Of a DNA stretch of 64,000 nucleotides, positions 25,567-35,033 are shown in pieces. Origin of the DNA: Burkholderiales bacterium (GTDB lineage: Bacteria > Pseudomonadota > Gammaproteobacteria > Burkholderiales > SG8-41); assembly GCA_020854035.1 (NCBI GenBank), contig JADZGE010000008.1:1-64000 (forward strand), read 5' to 3'. Each line of letters starts with the position of its first letter. The stretch's first letter is position 1. The notes under the pieces were generated by a model, which worked only from the letters and a program-made list of their open reading frames with translations, had not been told where the DNA came from and made no database searches. The position numbers and the translations under genes are program-made.

Positions 25567-26448
25567 CTATTCCTGCTGGATACCGGAGACGAGCCAGCCG
25601 GAACGCCCGCTCACGGGCTTCTCGAGGTGCCAGATCTCAGCGAAGGATTCCGGCTCGGCCCCGGCCGCTTCCCGGATGAGGCCCGCGAAGCGCACGCTCA
25701 CCACGAACAAATCGCCTTCCGTGGCGACATCCAGCACTTCCGCGTCAAGCGTGACGACTTCGGTGTGCTGGGGCGCGGCGCCCCGCGTCCGGAACCGCCC
25801 TTCGAGCTCGTGGTAGAGGTCGGGCGTCGTGAAATCCCGGATCGCCGCGAAATCACCCTTGTCGTTCGCCGCCTGCAGGTTCACGAAATTGAGCTTCGCC
25901 TGCCGCACGAACCCGGCCGCGTCGAATCCGGCGGGCCACCGCCCGGCGGCCGTTGCCGCCGCCGACGTGGTGGCGGCAACGGAGTGCGCGCCGGCGCCGC
26001 CGGGCAGCTCGGTGACCGGTACCGGCCCGCCAGCCGGAGTCCCCGCGCCGGCCCCCGCATACTCCATGGGCCCGGGCCGCGTCGCGCGCCCGCGCAGGAA
26101 GAAGCGCGCCGCCAGAGCGACGGCCGCGATCAGCAACCCCAGCACGAGCATCCCGGCGAGCGCGCCCGCGATGCCGTTATTGAAAAAGAGCGCGGCGAGC
26201 CCGGCGCCGAGCGCGAGCCCGGCCAGGGGGCCGAGCCACTTCGAGGCGCCCGCCGGCGGCTGCGCCGGCGTGGCCGGCGCTGCCTGGTTCTGCTGCTGCG
26301 CGGGGGCCTTCGGTGCGGCCTGCTGCTGGGTGATATTGCGCTGCTTGCCTATGTTGCCGCCGCCGCCCATGCGGCGCGCTGCTTCCGACTCCACTGCGAG
26401 GAATGTCATCCCCAGGAGAGCCATGAACACGGCGATGATGGACTTCAT
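25567..26448 (-). CDS. Tim44-like domain protein
   Basis: A 293-residue membrane protein: signal/anchor (1-23), a Gln/Pro/Ala-rich linker (about 35-65), two hydrophobic segments (about 70-112), a low-complexity stretch, then a C-terminal Tim44-like domain (about 175-290) with FVRQAKLNFVNLQAANDKGD and IRDFTTPDLYHELEGR. Mitochondrial Tim44 is an import-motor subunit; the bacterial proteins have no settled function. The ribosome site aaggagaa is strong. In Betaproteobacteria this gene often lies between ubiE and ubiJ, as here. Confidence 0.9.
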   Translation of the reverse strand: MKSIIAVFMALLGMTFLAVESEAARRMGGGGNIGKQRNITQQQAAPKAPAQQQNQAAPATPAQPPAGASKWLGPLAGLALGAGLAALFFNNGIAGALAGMLVLGLLIAAVALAARFFLRGRATRPGPMEYAGAGAGTPAGGPVPVTELPGGAGAHSVAATTSAAATAAGRWPAGFDAAGFVRQAKLNFVNLQAANDKGDFAAIRDFTTPDLYHELEGRFRTRGAAPQHTEVVTLDAEVLDVATEGDLFVVSVRFAGLIREAAGAEPESFAEIWHLEKPVSGRSGWLVSGIQQE

Positions 26449-26571
26449 GCGATTCTCCTTGTGCCCGCGGTGAGCGGGCGCCCGTTCTACCGCACGCCGC
26501 GACGGGATGCGCTCCCGGCCGCGGCAACCTTACCGGTCGCGGCATTATATCCAAACCCGCCCCCCGCCGCG

Positions 26572-27303
26572 TCAGATTCTCCAGCCGCGATGCAGCGCGA
26601 CGACGCCGGCCGCGAGATTGAACCAGTCCACGCGCTCGAGACCCGCCGCTTCCATCATGCGCGCGAGCTCCTCCTGCCCGGGGTGCATGCGTATCGATTC
26701 CGCGAGGTAGCGATAGGCCTCGGCATCGTTCGCGACGAGCCGGCCGAGTCCCGGCAGGACCCGGAAGGAATAGGCATCGTAGAGCGGCGCGAGCGGCGCC
26801 CACACGCGGGAGAATTCCAGCACCAGTAGCCGCCCCCCCGGGCGCAGCACTCGGCGCATCTCGGCGAGCGCCGCATCCTTGCGCGTCATGTTGCGCAGTC
26901 CGAACGCGACGCTCACGCAATCGAAGTGCCCGGCGGGGAACGGCAGCCGCTCCGCGTCGCAGCGCACGACCGGAACCAGTCGTCCCTCGTCGAGCAGGCG
27001 GTCGCGGCCGTGGGCGAGCATGGCCGCGTTGATGTCGGTGAGTATCACTTCGCCCCCCGCACCGACGCGCCGCGCGAAGAGGCGGGCAAGGTCGCCGGTG
27101 CCGCCGGCGATGTCGAGCACGCGGGCGCCCGGCCCGACGAGACTCTGCTCCACCGCGAAACGCTTCCACCACCGGTGCAGTCCCGCCGACATGAGATCGT
27201 TCATGAGGTCGTAGCGGGAAGCGACCGAATCGAAGACGCCGGCGACGCGCCGCGCCTTCTCGTCCCGCGGCACCTGCTCGTAACCGAAGTCGGTGGTTTT
27301 CAC
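26572..27303 (-). CDS. ubiE: Ubiquinone/menaquinone C-methyltransferase UbiE
   Basis: A 243-residue SAM-dependent C-methyltransferase of the ubiquinone pathway. The N-terminal block [25 protein letters not shown] motif [24 protein letters not shown], and the C-terminal [15 protein letters not shown] are all diagnostic. The start is a GTG at 27303. A DUF971 gene lies 11 bases upstream on the same strand, the usual betaproteobacterial pairing. Confidence 0.97.
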   Translation of the reverse strand: MKTTDFGYEQVPRDEKARRVAGVFDSVASRYDLMNDLMSAGLHRWWKRFAVEQSLVGPGARVLDIAGGTGDLARLFARRVGAGGEVILTDINAAMLAHGRDRLLDEGRLVPVVRCDAERLPFPAGHFDCVSVAFGLRNMTRKDAALAEMRRVLRPGGRLLVLEFSRVWAPLAPLYDAYSFRVLPGLGRLVANDAEAYRYLAESIRMHPGQEELARMMEAAGLERVDWFNLAAGVVALHRGWRI

Positions 27304-27314
27304 GGGCGAACCGC

Positions 27315-27704
27315 TCACGTCCGGCCGGGGCGAGCCTCCCGGCTCGCGCCCGCCGCCGCCATGCGCTCGAGGTACTCGCGCCACATCGCGTCCTGGCGCA
27401 CGCCGTATTCGTAGAGGAGCGGCCACGAGTAGATCCCGGTGTTGTGACCGTCGGAGAAATGGAGCTGAACGGCGTAGTTCCCGACCGGCTCGACCTGGAG
27501 TATTTCGACCTCCTGCTTGCCGGTCTGCAGCACTTCCTGGCCGGGCCCGTGGCCGCGCACCTCCGCGGACGGCGAGTAGACGCGCAGGAACTCGCATGGT
27601 AGACGGAAGCTCAGGCCGTCGGCGAAAGCGACTTCCAGCACGCGGGACTTCCTGTGCAGCGTGATGGCGGTGGGTTGTGGCGTGGCTGGGCCGGGGCCTG
27701 CCAT
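27315..27704 (-). CDS. DUF971 (GBBH-like) domain protein
   Basis: A 129-residue protein of the DUF971/gamma-butyrobetaine-hydroxylase N-terminal-like family. The order [35 protein letters not shown] and [15 protein letters not shown] is typical. It has been linked to iron-sulfur metabolism and to ubiE neighbourhoods, but the biochemical role is open. I use the ATG at 27704. It is co-transcribed with ubiE. Confidence 0.93.
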   Translation of the reverse strand: MAGPGPATPQPTAITLHRKSRVLEVAFADGLSFRLPCEFLRVYSPSAEVRGHGPGQEVLQTGKQEVEILQVEPVGNYAVQLHFSDGHNTGIYSWPLLYEYGVRQDAMWREYLERMAAAGASREARPGRT

Positions 27705-27924
27705 GGGTTCTCCGGGGCGCGGTCGGTCGGCGCACACCATGATAACCGACCGGGCCGCACGCCATGAACCGCGCGACCGGCCACGGGCTTCCGGCGCGGC
27801 TCCGCCGGCTGCCGGTACCGTCCCGCCCGGGACGGCACGGGCGCCTTTCGGGCAGGCCGTACGGTCGCGGCGCTACCGCGGGCACGCCCTCGAGGAATGC
27901 ATCGCGTGAAAGCGCGGCGAATTC

Positions 27925-29526
27925 CTACACGACGAGGATGGTCCCCCGGTCGAAATCGCTGCCCTTCTCGATGAGGTTGACGAGCTCCGCGACCTGGCGG
28001 CGCTCGGTGTGCAGCTCGACGAAACGACCGCTCTGGAACCAGCCGGCTGGCAGCACCAGCGTCGACGGCGCGCCGGGCGAGGCGGTTTCAGGCAGCAGCA
28101 GGGCGCGTTCGTAGCGGTCCCCGCCGGCCGGGCTGTAGTTCGATGGGCGCACCGAGACGGCCTGCGGCACCCCGGGGAAGAGCCTCACCCCGCAAGTGAG
28201 CCACCCGGCATCCGACGTGCGCAGCCACTGCACGACGCCGACGGTGAACGGCCCGCCGCTGCCGCGGCGCACGCCGACGAGCTGGTTGTGCGAGACGCGC
28301 GCGCCGCCCGCGCTGGTGCGCTGTATGCACAGGAAAGCCGTGCTCCCGCCGCTCGTGCCGCGCCACAGTTCAGGCGCCGCCCCGCCGCCGGAATTGGTCG
28401 CCGGTCCCGTAACCCGGGCAAAGCCGCAGGTGTCGAGCTGGCGCTTTTCGAGAGAGGAGATCTCGCCCGCGGCCCGGGCGTCCCGGCCCCCCGCTTCCGA
28501 GTGCGCGGAGGAGAGCCCCAGGCACACGTCGATGGGCTCGGCGGCCGCCTCGCCCGCCTCGCGGCGCGCCGCGCCCGCGCGACACCATTGAACGTAGAGC
28601 AGCATGAGCAGGTTCTCGCACCCCGGCTGCCGCGCGTCCTCGCCCAACCCGAGCTGCGCCGGGGTCTGGCCCTGCTTGAGGAGATTGACGCTCTGGCGCA
28701 GCGCCTTGGCGAGCTCCCCGAGATCGAGGTAGCGCAGGCCCGGGCGCGGCGCGAGCTCCGCCGCCGGCCGGGCGCCCTCGTCCCCGTCGAGATCGACGGC
28801 GGTGAGCGGCAGGCCCTCGGCCGCGGGCGGCTGCGCGGTGATGCCGGCGAGCGGCGCCCAGCGCTCGAGCCAGCGCTCGACGAAAGCGAGCTGTCGCGCC
28901 GACAGCGAGAACGGATTGGCGAGTTCGACGAGCAGGATGCGCGCGTAGGCCTCGGCGCAGCTCGAATCCGGGTCGCGCTGCGCGAAACCGTCGTGGACGC
29001 GCACGCGCGCGAACCCGTGCCGCTCGGCGTGGGCGTAGAGTCCGTGCGCCGCGCGCCACATGGCCGCCGGCGGCTGGCGCCAGGCGCGGTAGTGATCCGC
29101 CATGGCGCAGCCGGCGAGGCCCAGGCAACGCATGGTCGTGAGCGCCGCGTGGGGAGCGATCGGCAGATCGCCGTCGCGGCAGGCGTCGAGGCAGAGCTGG
29201 TAGTTGGCGCTCGCCTCGCGCCACAACGCCTGCACGTTGCGCCATGCCGTGAGCTCCGCGGTCTCGAGCGGGAGCGCCCGGCCGGCGTAACGCCTGGCGG
29301 ATTCGCCCTGCACGAACTCGACCGTATCGCGCAGCGCCTCGAGCACTCTCAGGCGCTCGAGCGGCGCCACCGCGAACTCGCGCAGCGCCGCGAGCTGGGC
29401 GGTGAGCACCTGCTGCGTCAGCTGAATGTTGGTGAGCGTGAGCTGCTCGAGCCATCGCCGGCAGCTCGCGCTGTCGGTGAATTGCAGCGCCGTGCCGGCC
29501 GCCGCGAGCGATTGGGTGCTGGTCAT
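27925..29526 (-). CDS. Uncharacterised protein, tandem paralogue A
   Basis: A 533-residue soluble-looking protein with no signal or membrane helix. The N-terminal half is helical and begins with LQFTDSASCRRWLEQL; the C-terminal third has beta-type blocks VSHNQLVGVRR, FTVGVVQWLRTSDAGWLTCGVRLFPG and PAGWFQSGRFVEL. It is homologous along its whole length to the gene at 29802-31406. The C-terminal pattern is reminiscent of PilZ-like barrels, but I see no RxxxR c-di-GMP motif. The N-terminal half may be TPR-like; neither is firm. The start is the ATG at 29526. The function is unknown. Confidence 0.85.
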   Translation of the reverse strand: MTSTQSLAAAGTALQFTDSASCRRWLEQLTLTNIQLTQQVLTAQLAALREFAVAPLERLRVLEALRDTVEFVQGESARRYAGRALPLETAELTAWRNVQALWREASANYQLCLDACRDGDLPIAPHAALTTMRCLGLAGCAMADHYRAWRQPPAAMWRAAHGLYAHAERHGFARVRVHDGFAQRDPDSSCAEAYARILLVELANPFSLSARQLAFVERWLERWAPLAGITAQPPAAEGLPLTAVDLDGDEGARPAAELAPRPGLRYLDLGELAKALRQSVNLLKQGQTPAQLGLGEDARQPGCENLLMLLYVQWCRAGAARREAGEAAAEPIDVCLGLSSAHSEAGGRDARAAGEISSLEKRQLDTCGFARVTGPATNSGGGAAPELWRGTSGGSTAFLCIQRTSAGGARVSHNQLVGVRRGSGGPFTVGVVQWLRTSDAGWLTCGVRLFPGVPQAVSVRPSNYSPAGGDRYERALLLPETASPGAPSTLVLPAGWFQSGRFVELHTERRQVAELVNLIEKGSDFDRGTILVV

Positions 29527-29801
29527 GGGATATCCCGCGTGTCTGCGTGATCGGGCCTCGTTCATTCCCCCGGAGTCGATCGTGCCGGCCCGTCGCAACC
29601 TGCGGAGAGCCCGCCGCCTTCTGCGAGGCCGCTTTGCCCGCCGCCCTGATGGCACATCGCTCCGAGCGCAGGCTATCGCACCCGCGGCGCCGGAGCACGT
29701 GAAGTAGTTCACCGCGCCCGGAAAAAACCGCCGCCGCGCGCGAACTGGATCACGCTTTGGCCGCGTTCCCGACCTCGCCGGCATTCGCCGCGCCGGGCGC
29801 G

Positions 29802-31406
29802 TCACAGCGGCGAGAAGGTCACGCGCTCGAAGTTGGGCCCGCGGTCCATGAGGAGCTTCAGCTGGACCCGCTCGGACTTCTCCCGGTAGAGGTGGAGCTC
29901 GCGTCCCGGCGCGAACCAGCCCGGCAGGAGCACGAGGCTCGCCGGCAGCTTGCGCGCCGCGTCCTCGGGCACGAGCAGCGCGCGATCGTAGCGCGCCGCT
30001 TCCGGCCCGCGGGCGGCGCTGTTGCGGGCGGCGAGCGCCTGCGGGTTCGACGTGATGAGGCGCAGCCCCACCCAGATCCCGCCCGATTCGTCGACGATCA
30101 GGCGCTGCACGGTGCCGAGGTAGAGGCTCCTGTTCGAGGGGTTCCGCAGTCCGAGGAGCTGGTTGTGCCCGATGCGGGTGGCCGGGCTGGGATCGCGGCA
30201 CAGGCCGAGAAAACCCGAGGCGCTCTTGTTGACGATCACCCACGTCTCTATCGTGGCGCTGCGCTGGGAGACCATCGCGCGGTCGGTGCTCTCGGAGACG
30301 TAACCGAGCATGTCCATGTCCTGGCGCTCGCGCGCCGTGATTTCGCCCCCGGGCTGGCGGAACGCGCGGCCCGTCAAGCCGTAGTGGATCGCGGCGATGT
30401 TGGGCGAAATCGTGACCACGATGCCCCCGGGGCTGCGCTCGTCCGCGCGTCCGGTGCCGGCGGCGCACCACTGCACGTGGAGCAGGGTGACGAGCTTCTC
30501 GCAGGCATCGCGCGGCATCTCGCCCAGGCCGAGCCCCGCCGGCGTCTCGCCCCGCCGCAATGCCGCCGCCGCCTGCCGCAGGACGCGGCCGAGGGCCTCC
30601 AGCTCGAGGTAGCGCGCCGCGGCGGGGGGCGACCCGGCCGCGAGCCCGGCGCCCCGATCCGAGTCTGGGTCGACGGCGATCACGGGCGCCGCGCCCTGGC
30701 GCGCCGGCGCGGCCGCGAGCGTGACGAGCGCGGCCCAGCTCTCCAGCCAGCGCTCCACGATATCCATCTGCGCCACGGTGAGCGCGTCGGGTTGCGCGAG
30801 CTGCGTGAGGAGCGCATGCAGGTAGGCGCCCGCGCAGCTCGTCGCCGCGACGCCGCGCCCCGCTTCGTCGTGCACGAGCTCCGCCGCGAGGCCCGCGGTC
30901 TCGGCGAACCGGTAGAGCCGGTGAAGCTGCCGCCACAGCGCGGCGGGCACCTTGCGGTAGACGCGGTTGTGCTCGCTCATGGCGAGCCCGGTCGCGCGGA
31001 GCGCGCGCTGGCAGATCAGCGCGGCGCGGGAGGCGAGCTCGGGCGCCGGCCCCGCCATCGCGTCGATCAGGCCGTCGTAACCGGCCGCGGCCGCGCTCCA
31101 CACGTCCACCACGTCGTTCCAGCTCGCGCGGTCGTCGTCGTCGAGCGGTACCGGCCGGCCGAGATACTTCTTCGCGGCCGCCGCCTGGAGCGGCGCGGCG
31201 AGTTCGCGCAGGGCCTCGAGCAGTTCGAAGCGGGTGCCCGCGGGCAGGTTCGCCCCGGCGAGCGCGCGCGCCTGGGCGGCGAGCGCCCCGTGCGCGAGCC
31301 CGGTATCGGTGACGGGCAGACGCTCGCGCCAGGCCCGGAAGCTCGGGGCATCGAAGAACTGGAGCGCTGCCGCGGCGCTGCCTGCCGGGTCCGCCGGTGG
31401 GGGCAT
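29802..31406 (-). CDS. Uncharacterised protein, tandem paralogue B
   Basis: A 534-residue paralogue of the downstream gene. Matching blocks: ALQFFDAPSFRAWRERL at the N-terminus, RFELLEALRELAAPLQ and KKYLGRPVPLD, AYLHALLTQLAQPDALTVAQ, IGHNQLLGLRNP, LYLGTVQRLIVDESGGIWVG and LVLLPGWFAPGRELHLYRE. It ends FERVTFSPL where paralogue A ends FDRGTILVV. The ribosome site aaaggcgag precedes the ATG at 31406. No signal or membrane helix. The paralogues are separated by 275 bases, with a gtgaa-gtag-ttcac inverted repeat at 29699-29712. The function is unknown. Confidence 0.87.
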   Translation of the reverse strand: MPPPADPAGSAAAALQFFDAPSFRAWRERLPVTDTGLAHGALAAQARALAGANLPAGTRFELLEALRELAAPLQAAAAKKYLGRPVPLDDDDRASWNDVVDVWSAAAAGYDGLIDAMAGPAPELASRAALICQRALRATGLAMSEHNRVYRKVPAALWRQLHRLYRFAETAGLAAELVHDEAGRGVAATSCAGAYLHALLTQLAQPDALTVAQMDIVERWLESWAALVTLAAAPARQGAAPVIAVDPDSDRGAGLAAGSPPAAARYLELEALGRVLRQAAAALRRGETPAGLGLGEMPRDACEKLVTLLHVQWCAAGTGRADERSPGGIVVTISPNIAAIHYGLTGRAFRQPGGEITARERQDMDMLGYVSESTDRAMVSQRSATIETWVIVNKSASGFLGLCRDPSPATRIGHNQLLGLRNPSNRSLYLGTVQRLIVDESGGIWVGLRLITSNPQALAARNSAARGPEAARYDRALLVPEDAARKLPASLVLLPGWFAPGRELHLYREKSERVQLKLLMDRGPNFERVTFSPL

Positions 31407-31519
31407 GGCTCGCCTTTCGGGTGAGGGAGGCGGCGATTATCGCAGCGCGGTCTTCCCGCGGGCAACCGCCCTCCCGGGGCCGCAGACCGGGAACGATGGA
31501 CCGGGGACGGCCATCGCGC

Positions 31520-31915
31520 TCATCCCGCGAGCGCCGCGATGGCCCAGTAACGGGCGAACTTGCCGGTTGCGATGAAGGCGAGGCAGCGCCACGGATCGAG
31601 CCGCAGCCAGCCGGCGGCGACGCACAGCGGGTCGCCGATGAGGGGCACCCACGAGAGGAGGAGGGCGGGCGCGCCGTACTTGCGCACGGTCTCGATCCCC
31701 TTCACCGGTTCGCCGCGCGGGATGAGTCGCCCGACGAGCCAGGAGGACAGGCCGCCCAGGGTATTGCCGGCCGTCGCGACCGCGAGCGCGATCCACGGCG
31801 CGCCGGGATCCGCGCGCAGCACCGCGTAGAGCACCGCCTCCGAGCCGCCCGGCAGCAGCGTGGCGGCGAGAAAACTCGAGGCGAACAGCGCCCACAGACC
31901 GGCTTCTTCGCTCAT
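31520..31915 (-). CDS. YqaA family small membrane protein (VTT/DedA-like)
   Basis: A 131-residue membrane protein of the YqaA branch of the DedA/VTT superfamily, with about four hydrophobic segments. Motifs: ASSFLAATLLPGGSEAVLYAVL, then TAGNTLGGLSSWLVGR, a G-rich helix with SWVPLIGDPLCVAAGWLR, and the end FIATGKFARYWAIAAL. The longer frame upstream is noncoding in style, so I take the ATG at 31915. DedA-like proteins act in lipid transport across the membrane; the role of YqaA is unproved. Confidence 0.9.
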   Translation of the reverse strand: MSEEAGLWALFASSFLAATLLPGGSEAVLYAVLRADPGAPWIALAVATAGNTLGGLSSWLVGRLIPRGEPVKGIETVRKYGAPALLLSWVPLIGDPLCVAAGWLRLDPWRCLAFIATGKFARYWAIAALAG

Positions 31916-32041
31916 CGGGATGCGGCACCCCGGCGCGGCGTGCACGAATGGCGGCGAACGCCCGAGTGTACGCGGGCGGCGAGCCGCGGTGTGACCCGCG
32001 GGGAGGACGGGCGCGAAGGCGTCGCGTTTTTCCTCCTCAAA

Positions 32042-32071
32042 TTGACGCGCGCGCGGCCGATCCCGGATAAT
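32042..32071 (+). promoter_or_regulatory. Predicted sigma-70 promoter
   Basis: ttgacg at 32042-32047 and gataat at 32066-32071, separated by 18 bases, a close match to consensus. It points at the fumarylacetoacetate-hydrolase remnant and, past it, the aldo/keto reductase gene. Confidence 0.55.
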
Positions 32072-32132
32072 TCGGCTCCCGCGCGCCGGCCGCGGGTCGC
32101 GCGCACCCCGCGGCCGGCGCGTTTCGCCGGGT

Positions 32133-32243
32133 GCGGATTTCGTCGCCGCCAGGGAAGGCCTTTCCGATGGCGCATGCCATGGATCTTTCCCGGTTGTGCG
32201 CATCTACTGCGTCGGCCGCAACTACGCGGAGCATGTGCGATGA
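32133..32243 (+). pseudogene. Remnant of a fumarylacetoacetate hydrolase family gene (N-terminal end)
   Basis: Reading the frame of position 32199 gives FPVVRIYCVGRNYAEHVR and then a stop at 32241-32243. This is the characteristic N-terminal block of FAH-family (YcgM/FAHD1-like) proteins, which normally continue with EMG and about 200 more residues. No start codon lies in frame upstream to at least 32079, and the frame stops as it enters a tandem gaagtgatg repeat. I infer a gene whose body was lost by deletion or repeat insertion while its promoter region stayed. Only about 18 residues carry clear homology, so the left boundary is approximate. Confidence 0.6.
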
Positions 32244-32292
32244 AGTGATGAAGTGATGGAGTGATGTGAGGAAGTGATGGGGTGATCCCGCG
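32240..32292. repeat. Simple tandem repeat, GAAGTGATG units
   Basis: gatgaagtgatgaagtgatg followed by gagtgatg and gaagtgatg units, then ggtgatcccgc with an imperfect partner gcgggtcacc at about 32304-32313. It abuts the truncated hydrolase remnant. Confidence 0.65.
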
Positions 32293-32338
32293 AGACTGGA
32301 TCAGCGGGTCACCGAAGCACCGGTCGAAGGAGGCGACG

Positions 32339-33340
<1,002 letters not shown>

Positions 33341-33347
33341 CGGTAGT

Positions 33348-33442
33348 TCGTTGCCGCGGCGGCGCGGCGATAGCAGAGGGGCCGCTCTTGCGGGACCGCG
33401 GGAAGGGCTTTCTCCGCGGGCCCCGCGTCTCCGTGGCAATTC
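33348..33442. repeat. Imperfect palindromic intergenic element, family 1
   Basis: Left arm ttgccgcggcggcgcggcg (from 33351); right arm ccccgcgtctccgtggcaa (33421-33439), whose reverse TTGCCACGGAGACGCGGGG matches it. It begins seven bases after the aldo/keto reductase stop. Confidence 0.65.
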
Positions 33443-33534
33443 CAGATCCGGCGACGGCCGGCCGGAATAGACCGGCCGCACGCGGTGTTTGCGTGTTGCG
33501 GGCTTTGCCCGCCTGACGACGAACGGAGGCGCCC

Positions 33535-33951
33535 ATGCTGCGTATCGTGCTGATCGCATTGCTGCTCGCGGGCTGTGCGGAACTGCCGCAAAGCCCGGCC
33601 GATGTCCAGGCGAGGCGCTTCGAGCCCGTTCCCGGGAAGGCCGTGATCTATATCGTGCGCACGCCCCTCGATTCCGAGGAGATGGGCGGCCTCGTGCTGG
33701 ACGACGGCGGCCAGATCACGACTTTCGGCGGCACGTATTACCGCTGGGAGACGGCGCCCGGCGCCCACCGCGTGACGGGCCTCGGCGCCGCCAATGTCAC
33801 GGTGACGCTCGACACCGCCCCGGGCGGAATCTACTTCGTGCAGCACACCGTCACGGGAACCCGGCGCTCCGGCCCGCAGAACTACCGCCTGACCCGGGTC
33901 GGGGAGCAGGAAGGCCGCGCGATGGTGGCGCGCTCGACGCTCCTCCGCTGA
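33535..33951 (+). CDS. Small putative lipoprotein
   Basis: A 138-residue exported protein. The leader MLRIVLIALLLAGC gives a clear lipobox with Cys14. The mature part is beta-rich with GKAVIYIVRTPLD, then TYYRWETAPGAHRVTG and GGIYFVQHTV, a layout like the DUF2846 group of bacterial lipoproteins. Function unknown; anchoring in the inner or outer membrane is inferred. An 8-bp perfect stem (33968-33991) without a T tract lies downstream. Confidence 0.8.
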   Translation: MLRIVLIALLLAGCAELPQSPADVQARRFEPVPGKAVIYIVRTPLDSEEMGGLVLDDGGQITTFGGTYYRWETAPGAHRVTGLGAANVTVTLDTAPGGIYFVQHTVTGTRRSGPQNYRLTRVGEQEGRAMVARSTLLR

Positions 33952-34066
33952 CACCTCACGCAAGGAACGCGAGGCGGGCTGTTGCCTCGCGCGAGTCTTC
34001 GAGGGCACGCAAGAGACGAGCAAGGCAGGAACGCTTTCCTTCCGTCCTTTGCGTTCGGGCGGCGGC

Positions 34067-34609
34067 TCAAGCTCGGCCGGGGTAGAGGCGGATCGGCGAG
34101 GGCGCGGGAGGCGCCGGCGGCAGCGATTCGCCGCGGCTCGCGAGTTCCGCCATGTCGCGCTGGAATTCCGGCGGCCCGAACGCCGAGACCGATTGCTGGC
34201 GTGTGTAGGCGCCGTTCTCCACGATCTGCTCCGAGTAGAGGAGCATGCGGTTTTCGCGCTCCGCGAATTGCCTGAGCCAGTTCAACGCGCGCGGCGGAAT
34301 TCTCCTGCCGACGGGAACCGCGACATCGACCGGCAGCCCGCGCCAGCGGTGCTGGTCGAGGAGCACGATGACTTTCGCTTCGTTCGGCTTCATCCAGTCG
34401 GGGAGCGGACTTTGCTCCATGCGCCAGCCGCAGATGAATTGCACGCACGGATCGACCGGGCGGTGCTCGTAGTCGTCGCAGCCCGCGCCGGTGCTGTGCG
34501 GGCAGGGATGACCGGGATAGGCGGGCATCCCGTTCACCCTGATCTGGAGCCAGCCGTCGCAGCAGGCGGTACAGGGCCGGCACTCGCGTGAATGCGGTTT
34601 CTTCGCCAA
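34067..34609 (-). CDS. CxxCC-type metal-binding protein (YkgJ/UPF0153-like)
   Basis: A 180-residue protein with a cysteine cluster: ECRPCTACCDGW near the N-terminus, then CPHSTGAGCDDYEHRPVDPC and FICGW. This is the pattern of zinc- or iron-chelating proteins of the YkgJ type. The frame is open to an ATG at 34780, but I prefer the TTG at 34609: it has gagagg five bases before it, begins just upstream of the cysteines (AKKPHSRECRP), and a promoter-like pair lies just upstream. Function unknown. Confidence 0.72.
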   Translation of the reverse strand: MAKKPHSRECRPCTACCDGWLQIRVNGMPAYPGHPCPHSTGAGCDDYEHRPVDPCVQFICGWRMEQSPLPDWMKPNEAKVIVLLDQHRWRGLPVDVAVPVGRRIPPRALNWLRQFAERENRMLLYSEQIVENGAYTRQQSVSAFGPPEFQRDMAELASRGESLPPAPPAPSPIRLYPGRA

Positions 34610-34635
34610 GCGCGCCTCTCGTCGTGAGGGAGTAG

Positions 34636-34665
34636 ATTGAACGCAATGGCGCGAGGATGTGTCAA
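34636..34665 (-). promoter_or_regulatory. Predicted sigma-70 promoter of the CxxCC gene
   Basis: On the minus strand TTGACA (34660-34665), an 18-base spacer and TTCAAT (34636-34641). Transcription would start near 34629, about 20 bases before the proposed TTG start at 34609. The exact -35 and the fit to the ribosome site support the shorter gene model. Confidence 0.45.
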
Positions 34666-34780
34666 CCGGCGCCTTTTGCCCCGGCCTTGCACTCGATGTC
34701 CGGCGCGCATCCGGGGCGAACGCCGCGCCGGCTGCGAACCGGTCCTCGTGGTACAAATCGCCACATTTCGAGAAGTCCAT

Positions 34781-35033
34781 CTAACCCGTTGCTTTTGTTT
34801 TGTATTTTCCATAAGCCCCCCGGGTTGACCACCCGGGCGCGCGGGGTTGTTGCATACCCGCAACAAGCCGATTGAAAACATGAGGAAAACCGCCCGTTAT
34901 TGTTGCTCCGGAGACGATGTGTCCGGCAAACTGGGTCCAACCTCGCCGGAAGATTGGGGGGGCGCATCGGGATAGTCGCAAACACGTGATGCGATCGGCC
35001 CAGGCGCAAGTAAACTTCTAAAGGAGATTTGGC
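34781..35033. other. Porin upstream region with two inverted repeats
   Basis: AT-richer than the rest of the window (for example gcttttgttttgtattttcc at 34791-34810). Two perfect inverted repeats lie side by side: cccgggt-tgacc-acccggg at 34819-34837 and ttgttgc-ataccc-gcaacaa at 34847-34866. The porin ribosome site aaaggag is at about 35020. I expect the porin promoter and operator here but cannot fix the -35/-10 pair; the repeats may be regulator sites or 5'-leader hairpins. Confidence 0.5.

Noticed and set aside
27925-31101. A 1058-codon minus-strand frame suggesting one giant protein
   Set aside because: Only 27925-29526 is coding; the upstream half overlaps paralogue B out of frame and reads as arginine-rich noncoding sequence.
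34819-34837. The cccgggt palindrome as a terminator of the CxxCC gene or upstream transcript
   Set aside because: No T tract follows on either strand.
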